The notes under the pieces: model-generated
Database searches by the model: none
Seen by the model: only the letters and a program-made list of their open reading frames with translations
What the model was told of the DNA's origin: nothing
Made by a program: the position numbers and the translations under genes
NCBI RefSeq assembly: GCF_026627925.1
Contig: NZ_JAPNLE010000007.1
Location: 186,001-250,000, forward strand
Length of the DNA stretch: 64,000 bases
Reading direction: 5' to 3'
From: Cupriavidus sp. D39
Lineage (GTDB): Bacteria > Pseudomonadota > Gammaproteobacteria > Burkholderiales > Burkholderiaceae
Shown: piece after piece, positions 36,888 through 44,744 of the stretch
How positions within the stretch are numbered: the stretch's first letter is position 1
Layout of the letters: every line of letters begins with the position of its first letter

Positions 36888-38195
36888 TTACAGCGCGGCT
36901 TGAGCGTCGGCCGCGGCGAACATGCGGTTGATGTCGCCTGACGTGACCGGCTTGTTGGGGTCTCGCACCGGCGCCGCGCCGCCCATGCCCAGCGCGGGCT
37001 CCACGCTCACGTGCTTGGCCAGCGCGCGCAGCGCGCCTACGGTGCAGTTCTCGCGGCCCAGGATCGAGAACGGGTCATAGGAGAACTCGCGCATCGCGTT
37101 CAGGTGGGTGATCTTGTTGATCACCTCGTCCGACAGGTGGCCGGCCTGCTGGTGGAACACGTCCGCCGAGCCCGGCCAGGTGCAGTCGGAGTGGGGGTAA
37201 TCGCATTCCCAGGTGACCTTGTCGACGTTGATCGCGTCGAGGTTCTTCAGGCCGAACTGATCCTCGATGAAGCAGGTGATGATGTGCTCGTTGAAGATGT
37301 CGCTGGGCATCTTGCCGCCGAAGTTGGACATGGTCCATGCATGGTGATGGCGGTGCGTGAAGTCGGCCCGCTCCAGCAGGTAGGGGATCCAGCCGATGCC
37401 GCCTTCCGACAGCGCCATGCGCAGCTTGGGGAATTTCTTCCACATCGGCGCCCAGATCCAGTCGGCGGCCGAGTTGGCGATCGAGATCGGCATGGAGGTG
37501 ATCCACGCATCGATGGGCGAATCGTCGGACGCATGCGCGGCCTTGGCGCCGGTGCCGATATGGCAGCAGACCACGACGTTGTTGTCGGCGCAGGCCTTCC
37601 ATACCGGATCCCAGTAGTCGCTGTGGATCGAGGGGTAGCCGTGCAGCGTGGGATTGTCGGACAGCGTCAACGCGTGCACGCCTTGCTTGGCCATGCGCCC
37701 GATCTCGGCGGCCGCCGCTTGCATGTCCCACCAGGGCGCCAGCATCAGCGGCATGAAGCGGCCGGGCGCGGCGTTGCACCAGTCGTGCAGGTGCCAGTCG
37801 TTGTAGGCCTGGATGGCGGCCAGCGACACGCCGCGGTCGGCGTAGCCCTGGAAGCGTTGCCCGGCGAAACCCGGGAACGTCGGGAAGCACAGGGAGCCCA
37901 GCACGCCGTTGGCATTCATGTCATCCACGCGCGCCTTGATATCCCAGGTGCCGCGGCGCATGTGCTCGTAGCCGAGCGGCTCCATGCCGTATTCCTCTTT
38001 CGGGCGGCCTACGACCGAATTCAGGCCCATGTAGCCGGTGGCTTGTTCCTCGAACACCCACACGTCGCGCCCGCTGCGTTCGACAACCTTGGGTTCCCGG
38101 CCCTTGTACTTGGCCGGCATGTGGCGGGTGAAGGCGTTAGGCGGCTCGATCGCGTGGTCGTCTACGCTGACGAGAATGAGGTCTTCCAGTTTCAT
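36888..38195 (-). CDS. Amidohydrolase family protein with VDDH in place of HxH
   Basis: The 435-residue Amidohydro_2 TIM-barrel protein begins LILVSVDDHAIEPP, so the first metal His-X-His is replaced by Asp-Asp-His. Later ligands appear in CCHIGTG and the WECDYPHSDCTWPGS end. This subgroup is frequent in catabolic gene clusters and may use a different metal site; its reaction is uncertain (decarboxylase or C-C hydrolase). It is the first gene of the acyl-CoA dehydrogenase/ferredoxin operon. It is not a close copy of the amidohydrolase at 14493. Confidence 0.85.
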   Translation of the reverse strand: MKLEDLILVSVDDHAIEPPNAFTRHMPAKYKGREPKVVERSGRDVWVFEEQATGYMGLNSVVGRPKEEYGMEPLGYEHMRRGTWDIKARVDDMNANGVLGSLCFPTFPGFAGQRFQGYADRGVSLAAIQAYNDWHLHDWCNAAPGRFMPLMLAPWWDMQAAAAEIGRMAKQGVHALTLSDNPTLHGYPSIHSDYWDPVWKACADNNVVVCCHIGTGAKAAHASDDSPIDAWITSMPISIANSAADWIWAPMWKKFPKLRMALSEGGIGWIPYLLERADFTHRHHHAWTMSNFGGKMPSDIFNEHIITCFIEDQFGLKNLDAINVDKVTWECDYPHSDCTWPGSADVFHQQAGHLSDEVINKITHLNAMREFSYDPFSILGRENCTVGALRALAKHVSVEPALGMGGAAPVRDPNKPVTSGDINRMFAAADAQAAL

Positions 38196-38279
38196 CGGTG
38201 TCCCCGTGTGTATGGGCTGCCACTGTCTGGCTAGCCGTGTTGTAGCGGATTGGCATTCGGATAGTAGTTAAAAAGTTAG

Positions 38280-38298
38280 ACACAATCAATGCATGTGT
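38280..38298 (-). promoter_or_regulatory. ACAC-N11-GTGT dyad upstream of the amidohydrolase/acyl-CoA dehydrogenase operon
   Basis: ACAC (38280-38283), AATCAATGCAT and GTGT (38295-38298) lie 85 bp upstream of the operon start; the left half (GACACAATCAAT) resembles the 22938 site. The flanks are AT-rich (TAGTTAAAAAG and ACATATTAAAG), as expected for a promoter. The 326-bp gap 38196-38521 holds no gene beyond this. Confidence 0.5.
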
Positions 38299-38521
38299 AC
38301 ATATTAAAGATGGATTGCCGCTGGGTTTGAGGGTTAACGATGAGGCGAGTGCGCGCGAGGGGGCCTGCCACTGCTTGAGGCGGGCCGATGGAGATATGGG
38401 GGGACGTGTGCCGCGCAGGGGGCGGCATGGCGCGGCCGACGGGGTGTCGGCCGCTGGGGAATGGACGCGCGGGCTGGCGCGCGCTCAGGGCCGGCGCGGC
38501 CCCGGCGCTAGGATCAGCAGA

Positions 38522-39379
38522 TCAGAACAGCACGGCTTCCAGCTTGTGGCCCAGGTCGCGCACGGCTTCGCCGAGCACCTCTACTTTGTCTTCGCTGCGG
38601 TCGCCGCGGATCATCACGGTGGACACGGTAAAGGCGATGTTGCCGCTCGGGTCGCACACCGGCGCGGCGATGGCGAGCACGCCGGTGGCGAAGTAGCCGT
38701 CATCGCTGGCCCAGCCGCGGCGCCGCGCGCGGTTGACTTCGCGCAGGTAGTTGTCGAACGAGATCGCGCGGACCCAGCGGAGCTGCTCGAACTCCCCGCG
38801 CAGCTGCGCCTCGGTGAGCCCGAGCCTGCCGGCGAACAGCCGGCCGCTGGCGCCCATCAGGATCGGCAGCCGCTGCCCGGCGGGCATGTCGATGCGCAGG
38901 TTGGTGGGGCTGGATTGGGAGCTGACCAGGACGATGCGGTCGGCCCCCAAGCGCCGCCACAGCGTCACCGTGACGCCGAACTCCGCGGCGAGGTCCTGCA
39001 TGGGCGGGGCCGCCAGTTGCAGCCGCTGACCTTGCGTGACTAGCTGCTCGACCAGGCGTGCCAGCCCAAGCCCGGCGGAATAGGTCTTGGACAAGGCATT
39101 GAAGTCCACCACATCCTCGGCCACCAGGGTGCGCAGGATGTTGAAGCAGGTGCTGGAATTGATGGAGAGGTGGCGCGCGATGTCGGCGGCACGCTCCGGC
39201 GCGCCGGTCTGGGTAAGGTAGCGCAGGATGCGGATGGCATTGGACACCGGCTTCACGGTCACGGCATTGGCCATGGCGTTGGTGGCGGCCCTGACCTTGG
39301 GCTTTGGTTTTGCCGCCGGCGCGGCTGCGCTGGCGGGGGCGGTTCGTTTGCGTGCGGGTGCGGCGTTCTGTTGGCTCAT
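38522..39379 (-). CDS. IclR-family transcriptional regulator
   Basis: The 285-residue regulator has an N-terminal Ala/Pro/Lys-rich linker (about 1-40), an IclR HTH (SNAIRILRYLTQTGAPERAA and HLSINSSTCFNILRTL) and a GAF-like effector domain ending with GHKLEAVLF. The start at 39379 (MSQQN) is chosen; upstream in-frame ATG 39427 is possible. IclR proteins often govern aromatic catabolic operons. It is divergent from the ferredoxin-SDR-dioxygenase operon and next to the amidohydrolase operon, so it is a good candidate for the regulator of the shared dyad. Confidence 0.9.
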   Translation of the reverse strand: MSQQNAAPARKRTAPASAAAPAAKPKPKVRAATNAMANAVTVKPVSNAIRILRYLTQTGAPERAADIARHLSINSSTCFNILRTLVAEDVVDFNALSKTYSAGLGLARLVEQLVTQGQRLQLAAPPMQDLAAEFGVTVTLWRRLGADRIVLVSSQSSPTNLRIDMPAGQRLPILMGASGRLFAGRLGLTEAQLRGEFEQLRWVRAISFDNYLREVNRARRRGWASDDGYFATGVLAIAAPVCDPSGNIAFTVSTVMIRGDRSEDKVEVLGEAVRDLGHKLEAVLF

Positions 39380-39550
39380 GGGTTGGCTGTCTTCCTGGTT
39401 CGCGCTCTGACTCGGCACAGTTCTCATTCTGTATGCGGTAATTATATTCTGAATCGAGAATTCTACAGGGGAAACCGCCGCCCTCGGATTTACCCGTACC
39501 GGGCCTGCGCGCCGGGCTGAAAACCCGGGTCAATCCCGAGCTAAAAATCG

Positions 39551-39569
39551 ACACTTTCGTAAAAACTGT
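39551..39569 (+). promoter_or_regulatory. ACAC-N11-CTGT dyad upstream of the ferredoxin operon
   Basis: ACAC (39551-39554), TTTCGTAAAAA and CTGT (39566-39569) match the regional consensus with one change. GCATATAAT follows directly and would be a good -10 element. The operon start is about 50 bp downstream; the IclR gene is divergent. Confidence 0.45.
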
Positions 39570-39644
39570 GCATATAATTCCCTCCAAGGCGACAGCTCGC
39601 CAGCAGACACAAGGAGGAGGCATGGATTCGGAAAAAAAGCAACC

Positions 39645-39851
39645 ATGGTGCTGCAGGTGCGCGCCGATCGCAGCCGTTGCTGCGGCTATGGACTGTGCGC
39701 GCAGCTCTGCCCGCAGATCTACAAGCTCGACGAGAACGGCCTGGTCTATTTAGAGGTGGACACGGTGCCGCCGGAGCTGGAGGAGGAGGCGCGCGAAGGC
39801 GCGGCCGCGTGCCCGGCCGAGGCGTTGGTGATCGAGGCGGTTTCCGCCTGA
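39645..39851 (+). CDS. Small ferredoxin of the P450-partner type
   Basis: The 68-residue protein has RCCGYGLCAQLCPQIYKL and a distal AACPAEAL. This gives Cys-X2-Tyr-X2-Cys-X3-Cys-Pro and Cys-Pro, the layout of [3Fe-4S]/[4Fe-4S] P450 ferredoxins in which a central ligand Cys is replaced. Upstream, AAGGAGGAGG and an ATG at 39622 are well placed but out of frame; one extra A in the 7-A run 39632-39638 would join them (MDSEKKATMVLQV). The real start may therefore be 39622. It is likely an electron donor for a P450 of this cluster. Confidence 0.83.
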   Translation: MVLQVRADRSRCCGYGLCAQLCPQIYKLDENGLVYLEVDTVPPELEEEAREGAAACPAEALVIEAVSA

Positions 39852-39896
39852 CGCAATCAATGCACATAGCGCACAGGCAAGCGGGAGACAATTCGC

Positions 39897-40655
39897 ATGG
39901 GACGTCTTGATGGCAAGGTCGCGCTGATCACCGGTACCGGAGGCGGCCAGGGCAGGGCGGCCGCGCTGCGCTTCGCGCGCGAAGGCGCAAGCGTGTTCGG
40001 CTGCGATGTCAACGCGCAGGCGCAGCATGAAACGCTCGAGCTCATGCGCGCGCAAGGCCACCGGATGGCGGGCACCGGCAACGTCGATCTCGGCGACCCG
40101 GAGCAGGCGCAGCGCTGGGTGGAAGCCGCCGTCGGCGAGTACGGCCGGGTCGACATCGTCTATAACAATGCCTCGGCGGCGCGCTTCGGACCGGTCGCGG
40201 ACATGTCCGTGGACGACTGGCGCTTCACTATGCGCAACGAACTGGACCTGGTGTTCTTCGCCACCAAGTTCGCATGGCCGCATCTGGCGGTACGTGGCGG
40301 GGTGATCATCAATATCGCGTCGGTCGCCGCATGGGGCGCTTCCACGACCACCGGCATCGGCGCGCATTCGGCCACCAAGGCCGGCGTGGTGGCGCTTACG
40401 CGCCAGCTGGCGGTGGAGGGCGCGAAGCACCGCATCCGCGCGGTCAGCATCAGCCCCGGCCTGGTGGTGACACCGGGCACCGCCCCGTTTCTGAACAACC
40501 CGGCCACGCGCGCCGCGCTGGTGGACGGCATCCCGCTGGCGCGCCCCGGCGAGGCGGATGAGGTGGTGGCTACCGCCTTGTTCGTCGCCTCGGACGACGC
40601 TTCCTACATCACCGGCACCGATATCGCCGTGGACGGCGGCATGCTCGCCGTCTGA
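39897..40655 (+). CDS. SDR-family oxidoreductase with His at the catalytic Tyr position
   Basis: The 252-residue short-chain dehydrogenase has LITGTGGGQGRAAA, NNAS (YNNASAARF) and a C-terminal YITGTDIAVDGG. The active-site pattern Tyr-X3-Lys reads GAHSATKAGV, so His (codon CAT) replaces Tyr, while the Ser before it (NIASVAAWG) and the Lys remain. A subfamily with AH(T/S)AxK is known to me from similar sequences, so this may be natural rather than an inactivating change. It is second in the ferredoxin-SDR-dioxygenase-hydrolase operon. Confidence 0.87.
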   Translation: MGRLDGKVALITGTGGGQGRAAALRFAREGASVFGCDVNAQAQHETLELMRAQGHRMAGTGNVDLGDPEQAQRWVEAAVGEYGRVDIVYNNASAARFGPVADMSVDDWRFTMRNELDLVFFATKFAWPHLAVRGGVIINIASVAAWGASTTTGIGAHSATKAGVVALTRQLAVEGAKHRIRAVSISPGLVVTPGTAPFLNNPATRAALVDGIPLARPGEADEVVATALFVASDDASYITGTDIAVDGGMLAV

Positions 40656-40711
40656 GCCACGCGGCGCCCGGTCTTGCACGGCAAAAGAGACAAGACACTT
40701 CAGGAGACAAC

Positions 40712-41670
40712 ATGGACATCATCGGCATTGGCTATCTCGGCTTCGAGTCGACCAGGCTGGACGAATGGCGAAGCTATGGCCCCGAGGTACTGGGCTTCCA
40801 GATCGGCGCCTCGCCGGAGGCGGACCCCGAATCGCTGTACTTCCGCATCGACGACCGCCGGCATCGCTTTGCCTTCCATCCCGGCCAGGCCGACCGGCTG
40901 GCCTATATCGGCTGGGAAGCGCGCGGCAAGCTGGAGTTCCAGGCCGCGGTGCAGCGCCTGCGGGACGCCGGCGTGGAGGTCACCGTGGGCGACGCGGCGC
41001 TGCGCGAACTGCGCGGGGTCAAGGAGGTGATCCGCTTCCGGGATCCGGTCGGCTACCAGCACGAGCTGTTCTACGCGCAGAAATGGATGCCGCGCTCCTT
41101 CATCCCCGGCCGGCCGCACGGTGGCTTTGTTGCGGGCGCGCGGGGGCTGGGGCACCTGGTTGTGATCACGCCGGAGTTTCCCCGGAGCTGGAGCACTTCC
41201 TCACCGAGCTGCTGGGCTTCCACTACTACGGCGCCGGCGCCGGCAAGGGCAAGACCGCGTTCTACCGTTCCCGCCTTAACGAAAGCACCAGCCACGATAT
41301 CGCCTATGGCCATGGGCCGGGCAAGATGGGTATCCAGCATATCGGCCTGTTCGTCAAGAGCCTGCGCGACGTCGGCGAGACCTACGATATCGTCAAGCAG
41401 CGCAAGCTGCCGATGATGATGACGCTGGGCCAGCACACGCAGGACCCGCATGTGTCTTTCTACCATTTCTCGCCCGGCGGATTTGCCATCGAGATCATCA
41501 CGGAGCTGGAGCCCTGGCACCAGGACGGCTTCGAGCTGAATCCCGAGAAGCTCAGCACCTGGGGGCATGAACTGGTGGGTCCCATCCTTGGGCCCAGCGT
41601 GCGCGCGCCGGAGGAAGTGCTGGACGCCGATGGCCTGGCCGTGCTGGCCGGCCTGCAGCGGGTGGTTTGA
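40712..41670 (+). pseudogene. Extradiol ring-cleavage dioxygenase (VOC family, BphC-like), frameshifted
   Basis: The gene encodes a two-domain type I extradiol dioxygenase related to 2,3-dihydroxybiphenyl 1,2-dioxygenase. Metal ligands are in GLGHLVVITP (His), GIQHIGLFVK (His) and GGFAIEIITE (Glu). The frame is lost in the C-run 41180-41183: one more C restores EFPPELEHFLTELLGFHYYG, giving 319 residues. The two halves are otherwise intact. It cleaves a catechol next to the hydroxyl pair, and the following FAH gene suits the cleavage product. A homopolymer sequencing error is possible. Confidence 0.87.
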
Positions 41671-41673
41671 GCC

Positions 41674-42558
41674 ATGAAGCTGGCACGCGTGCGCGACACG
41701 CAGGGCGAGGTGTTCTGGGGTCGGATGGCCGACGACCTGCAAAGCGTGCAACGCGTAGGCGCTCCCTTTGCGCTATGGGCGCCAGCCGTGGCGCGGCATG
41801 GGCAGGCAGCGCTGGAGCTGCGCGGAGGCAGCCTGCCACTCGCGTCGCTGCAGTTGTGCGCGCCGGTCCAGCCCGGCGCGCGCGTGTTCGGCGTGGGCAT
41901 GAACTACCTCACGCACCTGACCCGGCTAGGCCGCACGCAGCCGCCGCCGCACACCATCGCCTATATCAAGCCGGCCTCGGCCATCGTGCCGCCCGGCGGC
42001 GAGATCCAGTATCCCGCCGTGACGCAGCAGCTCGACTATGAAGTCGAGCTGGTCGCCGTGGTGGCGCGCGCGCTGGGCGACGAGCGGCAGGCCAGCGCGT
42101 GCCTGCTCGGCTATACGGTGGGCAACGATATCAGCGCGCGCGATGCGGGCAAGCAGCTTGGCTCGCTCGACTTATTCACGCAGAAGGCGCTGGACCGCAC
42201 CGCGCCGATCGGCCCGTGGATCACTACGCTGGATGAGTTCGGTGGCGCCGGCCAGCCGGCCGTGACGTTGAGCCTGCGCATCAACGGCGAGCAGCGCCAG
42301 CACGACAACACCGACCAGATGATCTTCCCGCTCGACGAACTGCTGAACTATGTCGACGCGCGCATCGCATTGCGCCCGGGCGATCTGGTGTTCACCGGAT
42401 CGACCTGCGGCGTGGGGCTGGAAGACGGCCGATTCCTGCAGCCCGGCGACGTGGTGGAGGCGCAGATCGAGGGCATCGGCGTGCTGCGCAACACCATTGG
42501 CCCAAGACGCGTGCTGTCCGAGCACCGGGCGACGGGCCGCCTCGGCAGGCCCAGTTAA
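41674..42558 (+). CDS. Fumarylacetoacetate hydrolase family protein (ring-cleavage product hydrolase/isomerase)
   Basis: The 294-residue enzyme has the FAH core QQLDYEVELVAVV (Glu-X-Glu), YTVGNDISARD and FTGSTCGVG. It directly follows the extradiol dioxygenase by 3 bp, so it probably converts the meta-cleavage product or a downstream 2-oxo acid. It is related to but distinct from the FAH gene at 15566 (for example SLDLFTQKALDRTAPIGPW here). Confidence 0.9.
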   Translation: MKLARVRDTQGEVFWGRMADDLQSVQRVGAPFALWAPAVARHGQAALELRGGSLPLASLQLCAPVQPGARVFGVGMNYLTHLTRLGRTQPPPHTIAYIKPASAIVPPGGEIQYPAVTQQLDYEVELVAVVARALGDERQASACLLGYTVGNDISARDAGKQLGSLDLFTQKALDRTAPIGPWITTLDEFGGAGQPAVTLSLRINGEQRQHDNTDQMIFPLDELLNYVDARIALRPGDLVFTGSTCGVGLEDGRFLQPGDVVEAQIEGIGVLRNTIGPRRVLSEHRATGRLGRPS

Positions 42559-42588
42559 GGGCGGGGGCGGCCAGCGGCTGCGGCCCGC

Positions 42589-43983
42589 TTAGCCAGCGGA
42601 CTGCAGCGCGGCGCAGGTCCGGGCGTACGGCCGCAGGCCCGACCCAATCAGCCACAGGCCGAACAGCGCCGACGGCGCCGCTGTCAACGCCAGCGAATAG
42701 CGCAACGCCGCATCGTTGTGGAAGACGTGGTCGGTAACCAGGGCCACGGCCGTCGGCCCAAGCCCGATCCCCAACAATCCCGCCAGCAACAGGTAGACCG
42801 CAATGGCCTGGCCCCGCATGCGATTGGGCACCACGGCCTGGATGGACGGCGGCGCAGCGGATTGCGCAAGGCCAAGCCCCAGCACCGTCAGGAACAACAG
42901 TGCGAAGGCCGGTGCCGGTGCGGGCACTAACGGCCACAGCACCGATGGCACGGTAAACAGCGCCGCGCCGGCCAGCGCCACGCGCAACCGTGCGGCCGGC
43001 ATGCCGCGGCGCGTCCACCAGTCACTCAGGAATCCGCTGGCCAGCGTGCCCAACGCACCTGCTGCCGCGACGATGATGCCCAGCACGGGCCCCGAGCGCG
43101 TGGGCGGCATGCCAAAGCTGCGCTCAAACAGCGCTGGTGCCCAAGCGAGCGCGCCATACCCGATGATGGAGAGCAGCGCGGGATAGGTCAGCACGCGCGA
43201 GAACGTGCTGGCGTGCTGGCGCAAGTGGCGCAGAAAATCTGCCATCGTGGATACCTCGGCGGCGGCGTGCTGCGCATGGTCCTCGCGACGCGCGGGTTCG
43301 CGCACCGACAGCAGCAGCAAGACCGCCAGCGGCACGGCAGGCGCGGCGGCGGCCAGGAAGGCCACGCGCCAGGCCGGCATGGCGCCGAGCGGGCCCAGCG
43401 CCATTCCCTGCGCCGGAATGGCGGCCAGCAGCCACCCGCCAAGCAGCAGTGAGGCGCCCGAGCCGATCGCGATGGACACGTAGTACACCGCCAGCGCGCG
43501 TCCGCGCCGCGCCGGTGCCACGCAGTCGGCAATCAGGGAGTATGCGGCGGGTGCCAGCACGGCTTCGCCAATGCCCACGCCGACGCGCGCTAGCAGCAAC
43601 TGGTGATAGGTCTGGCCAAAGGCAAACAGCGCGGTAGCACCGCCCCAGAACAGCAGCCCGATGAAGATCAGGTTGCGGCGGTTGCCCCGGTCGACCAGCC
43701 GCCCCAACGGCAGCCCGGCGAGCGTGTAGAAGACCGCGAAGGCATAACCCTGCAGCAGGCTGAAGGCAGTGTCGGAAATGCCGAACTCGCGGCGCAGCGG
43801 GCGTACCAACAGCGCGGGAAGCTGGCGGTCGAGCTGCGACAGCAACGTGATGGCGAACAGCACGCCAATCACGTACCAGGCATAACGGGCGGACGGGTAG
43901 GGCTGGCTCGACCGGGCCGGGGCAGGCGCTTCGGCGGCGTTCCGTTCCGGGTTGGCGGCCGGCTGCTGTACGCCGGCATTCAT
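42589..43983 (-). CDS. MFS transporter (Spinster-like/ACS-type)
   Basis: The 464-residue polytopic protein has about 12 helices. The first helix reads YVIGVLFAITLLSQLDRQLP, and the cytoplasmic loop is GRLVDRGNRRNLIFIG. This branch moves organic anions or lipid-like compounds. It is third in a minus-strand operon after two SDR genes; its ATG overlaps the preceding stop (ATGA at 43980-43983). It probably imports the pathway substrate or exports a product. Confidence 0.87.
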   Translation of the reverse strand: MNAGVQQPAANPERNAAEAPAPARSSQPYPSARYAWYVIGVLFAITLLSQLDRQLPALLVRPLRREFGISDTAFSLLQGYAFAVFYTLAGLPLGRLVDRGNRRNLIFIGLLFWGGATALFAFGQTYHQLLLARVGVGIGEAVLAPAAYSLIADCVAPARRGRALAVYYVSIAIGSGASLLLGGWLLAAIPAQGMALGPLGAMPAWRVAFLAAAAPAVPLAVLLLLSVREPARREDHAQHAAAEVSTMADFLRHLRQHASTFSRVLTYPALLSIIGYGALAWAPALFERSFGMPPTRSGPVLGIIVAAAGALGTLASGFLSDWWTRRGMPAARLRVALAGAALFTVPSVLWPLVPAPAPAFALLFLTVLGLGLAQSAAPPSIQAVVPNRMRGQAIAVYLLLAGLLGIGLGPTAVALVTDHVFHNDAALRYSLALTAAPSALFGLWLIGSGLRPYARTCAALQSAG

Positions 43984-44702
43984 ACCGACTCCGCCGAGGA
44001 AACCAGCAGCAGCCGCGCCACGTTGGCGCGCTCGGGCTGGGTCAGCATGAAACGCACGGCGGCGGCCACGTCGGCGGGATCGAGCGGCGGCGTCTGATCG
44101 GCGAGCACGGCCTGGCCGCTGGCGCGCAGGCGATCGAAAATCTCGGTCTCGGTGGTGCCTGGCGCAATCGTCCCGATCCGCACGCCTGAGCCTTTCAGCT
44201 CCACGCGCAAGGCCGAGGTGAACACCTCCAGCGCGTGCTTCAGGCCGCTGTAGGCGCCCACAGAAGAGGAGCTGAGGTAGGCACCGATGCTGGACACATT
44301 GACGATGGCGCCCGAGCCCTGGCGCTTGAAAGCGCGCGCGAACAGGTAAGAGGCGCGCACCACGGCGTCGAAGTTCACCCGCGTCATCCGCGCCACGTCG
44401 TCCATGTCGATGGTGTCCAGCGATCCGGCCACGAACATGCCGGCGTTATTGACCAGCACGTCGGCGCGGCCGAACTCTGCCATGGCCAGGTCCAGCAGCG
44501 CCTGCGGCGTGCCCGGGCCCTCGACGGCGGCGCACAGCCGGACGCTGGGGCCGGGCAGGCTGGCCGACAAGGCGGCCAGGCGATCCTCGCGCCGGGCCGT
44601 GATGACCAGGCTGGCACCCGCGGCGCTAAGCTCCCGCGCGATGGCCTGGCCGATGCCGGACGACGCGCCGGTGACGATGGCTACCTGCTTGCGCAGATCC
44701 AT
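43980..44702 (-). CDS. SDR-family oxidoreductase
   Basis: The 240-residue classical SDR has TGASSGIGQAIARELSAAGA, NNAGMFV, the Ser in VSSIGAYLSSSS and Tyr-X3-Lys in AYSGLKHAL. It resembles the YdfG/NodG-like reductases. It is the second gene of a three-gene operon, overlapping the MFS gene and lying 42 bp after the first SDR. The substrate is unknown; an alcohol or ketone of the pathway is likely. Confidence 0.88.
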   Translation of the reverse strand: MDLRKQVAIVTGASSGIGQAIARELSAAGASLVITARREDRLAALSASLPGPSVRLCAAVEGPGTPQALLDLAMAEFGRADVLVNNAGMFVAGSLDTIDMDDVARMTRVNFDAVVRASYLFARAFKRQGSGAIVNVSSIGAYLSSSSVGAYSGLKHALEVFTSALRVELKGSGVRIGTIAPGTTETEIFDRLRASGQAVLADQTPPLDPADVAAAVRFMLTQPERANVARLLLVSSAESV

Positions 44703-44744
44703 GGTGATCTCCTGTCAGCCAGGGAAGGGGCGGGTTTGCCGCGT

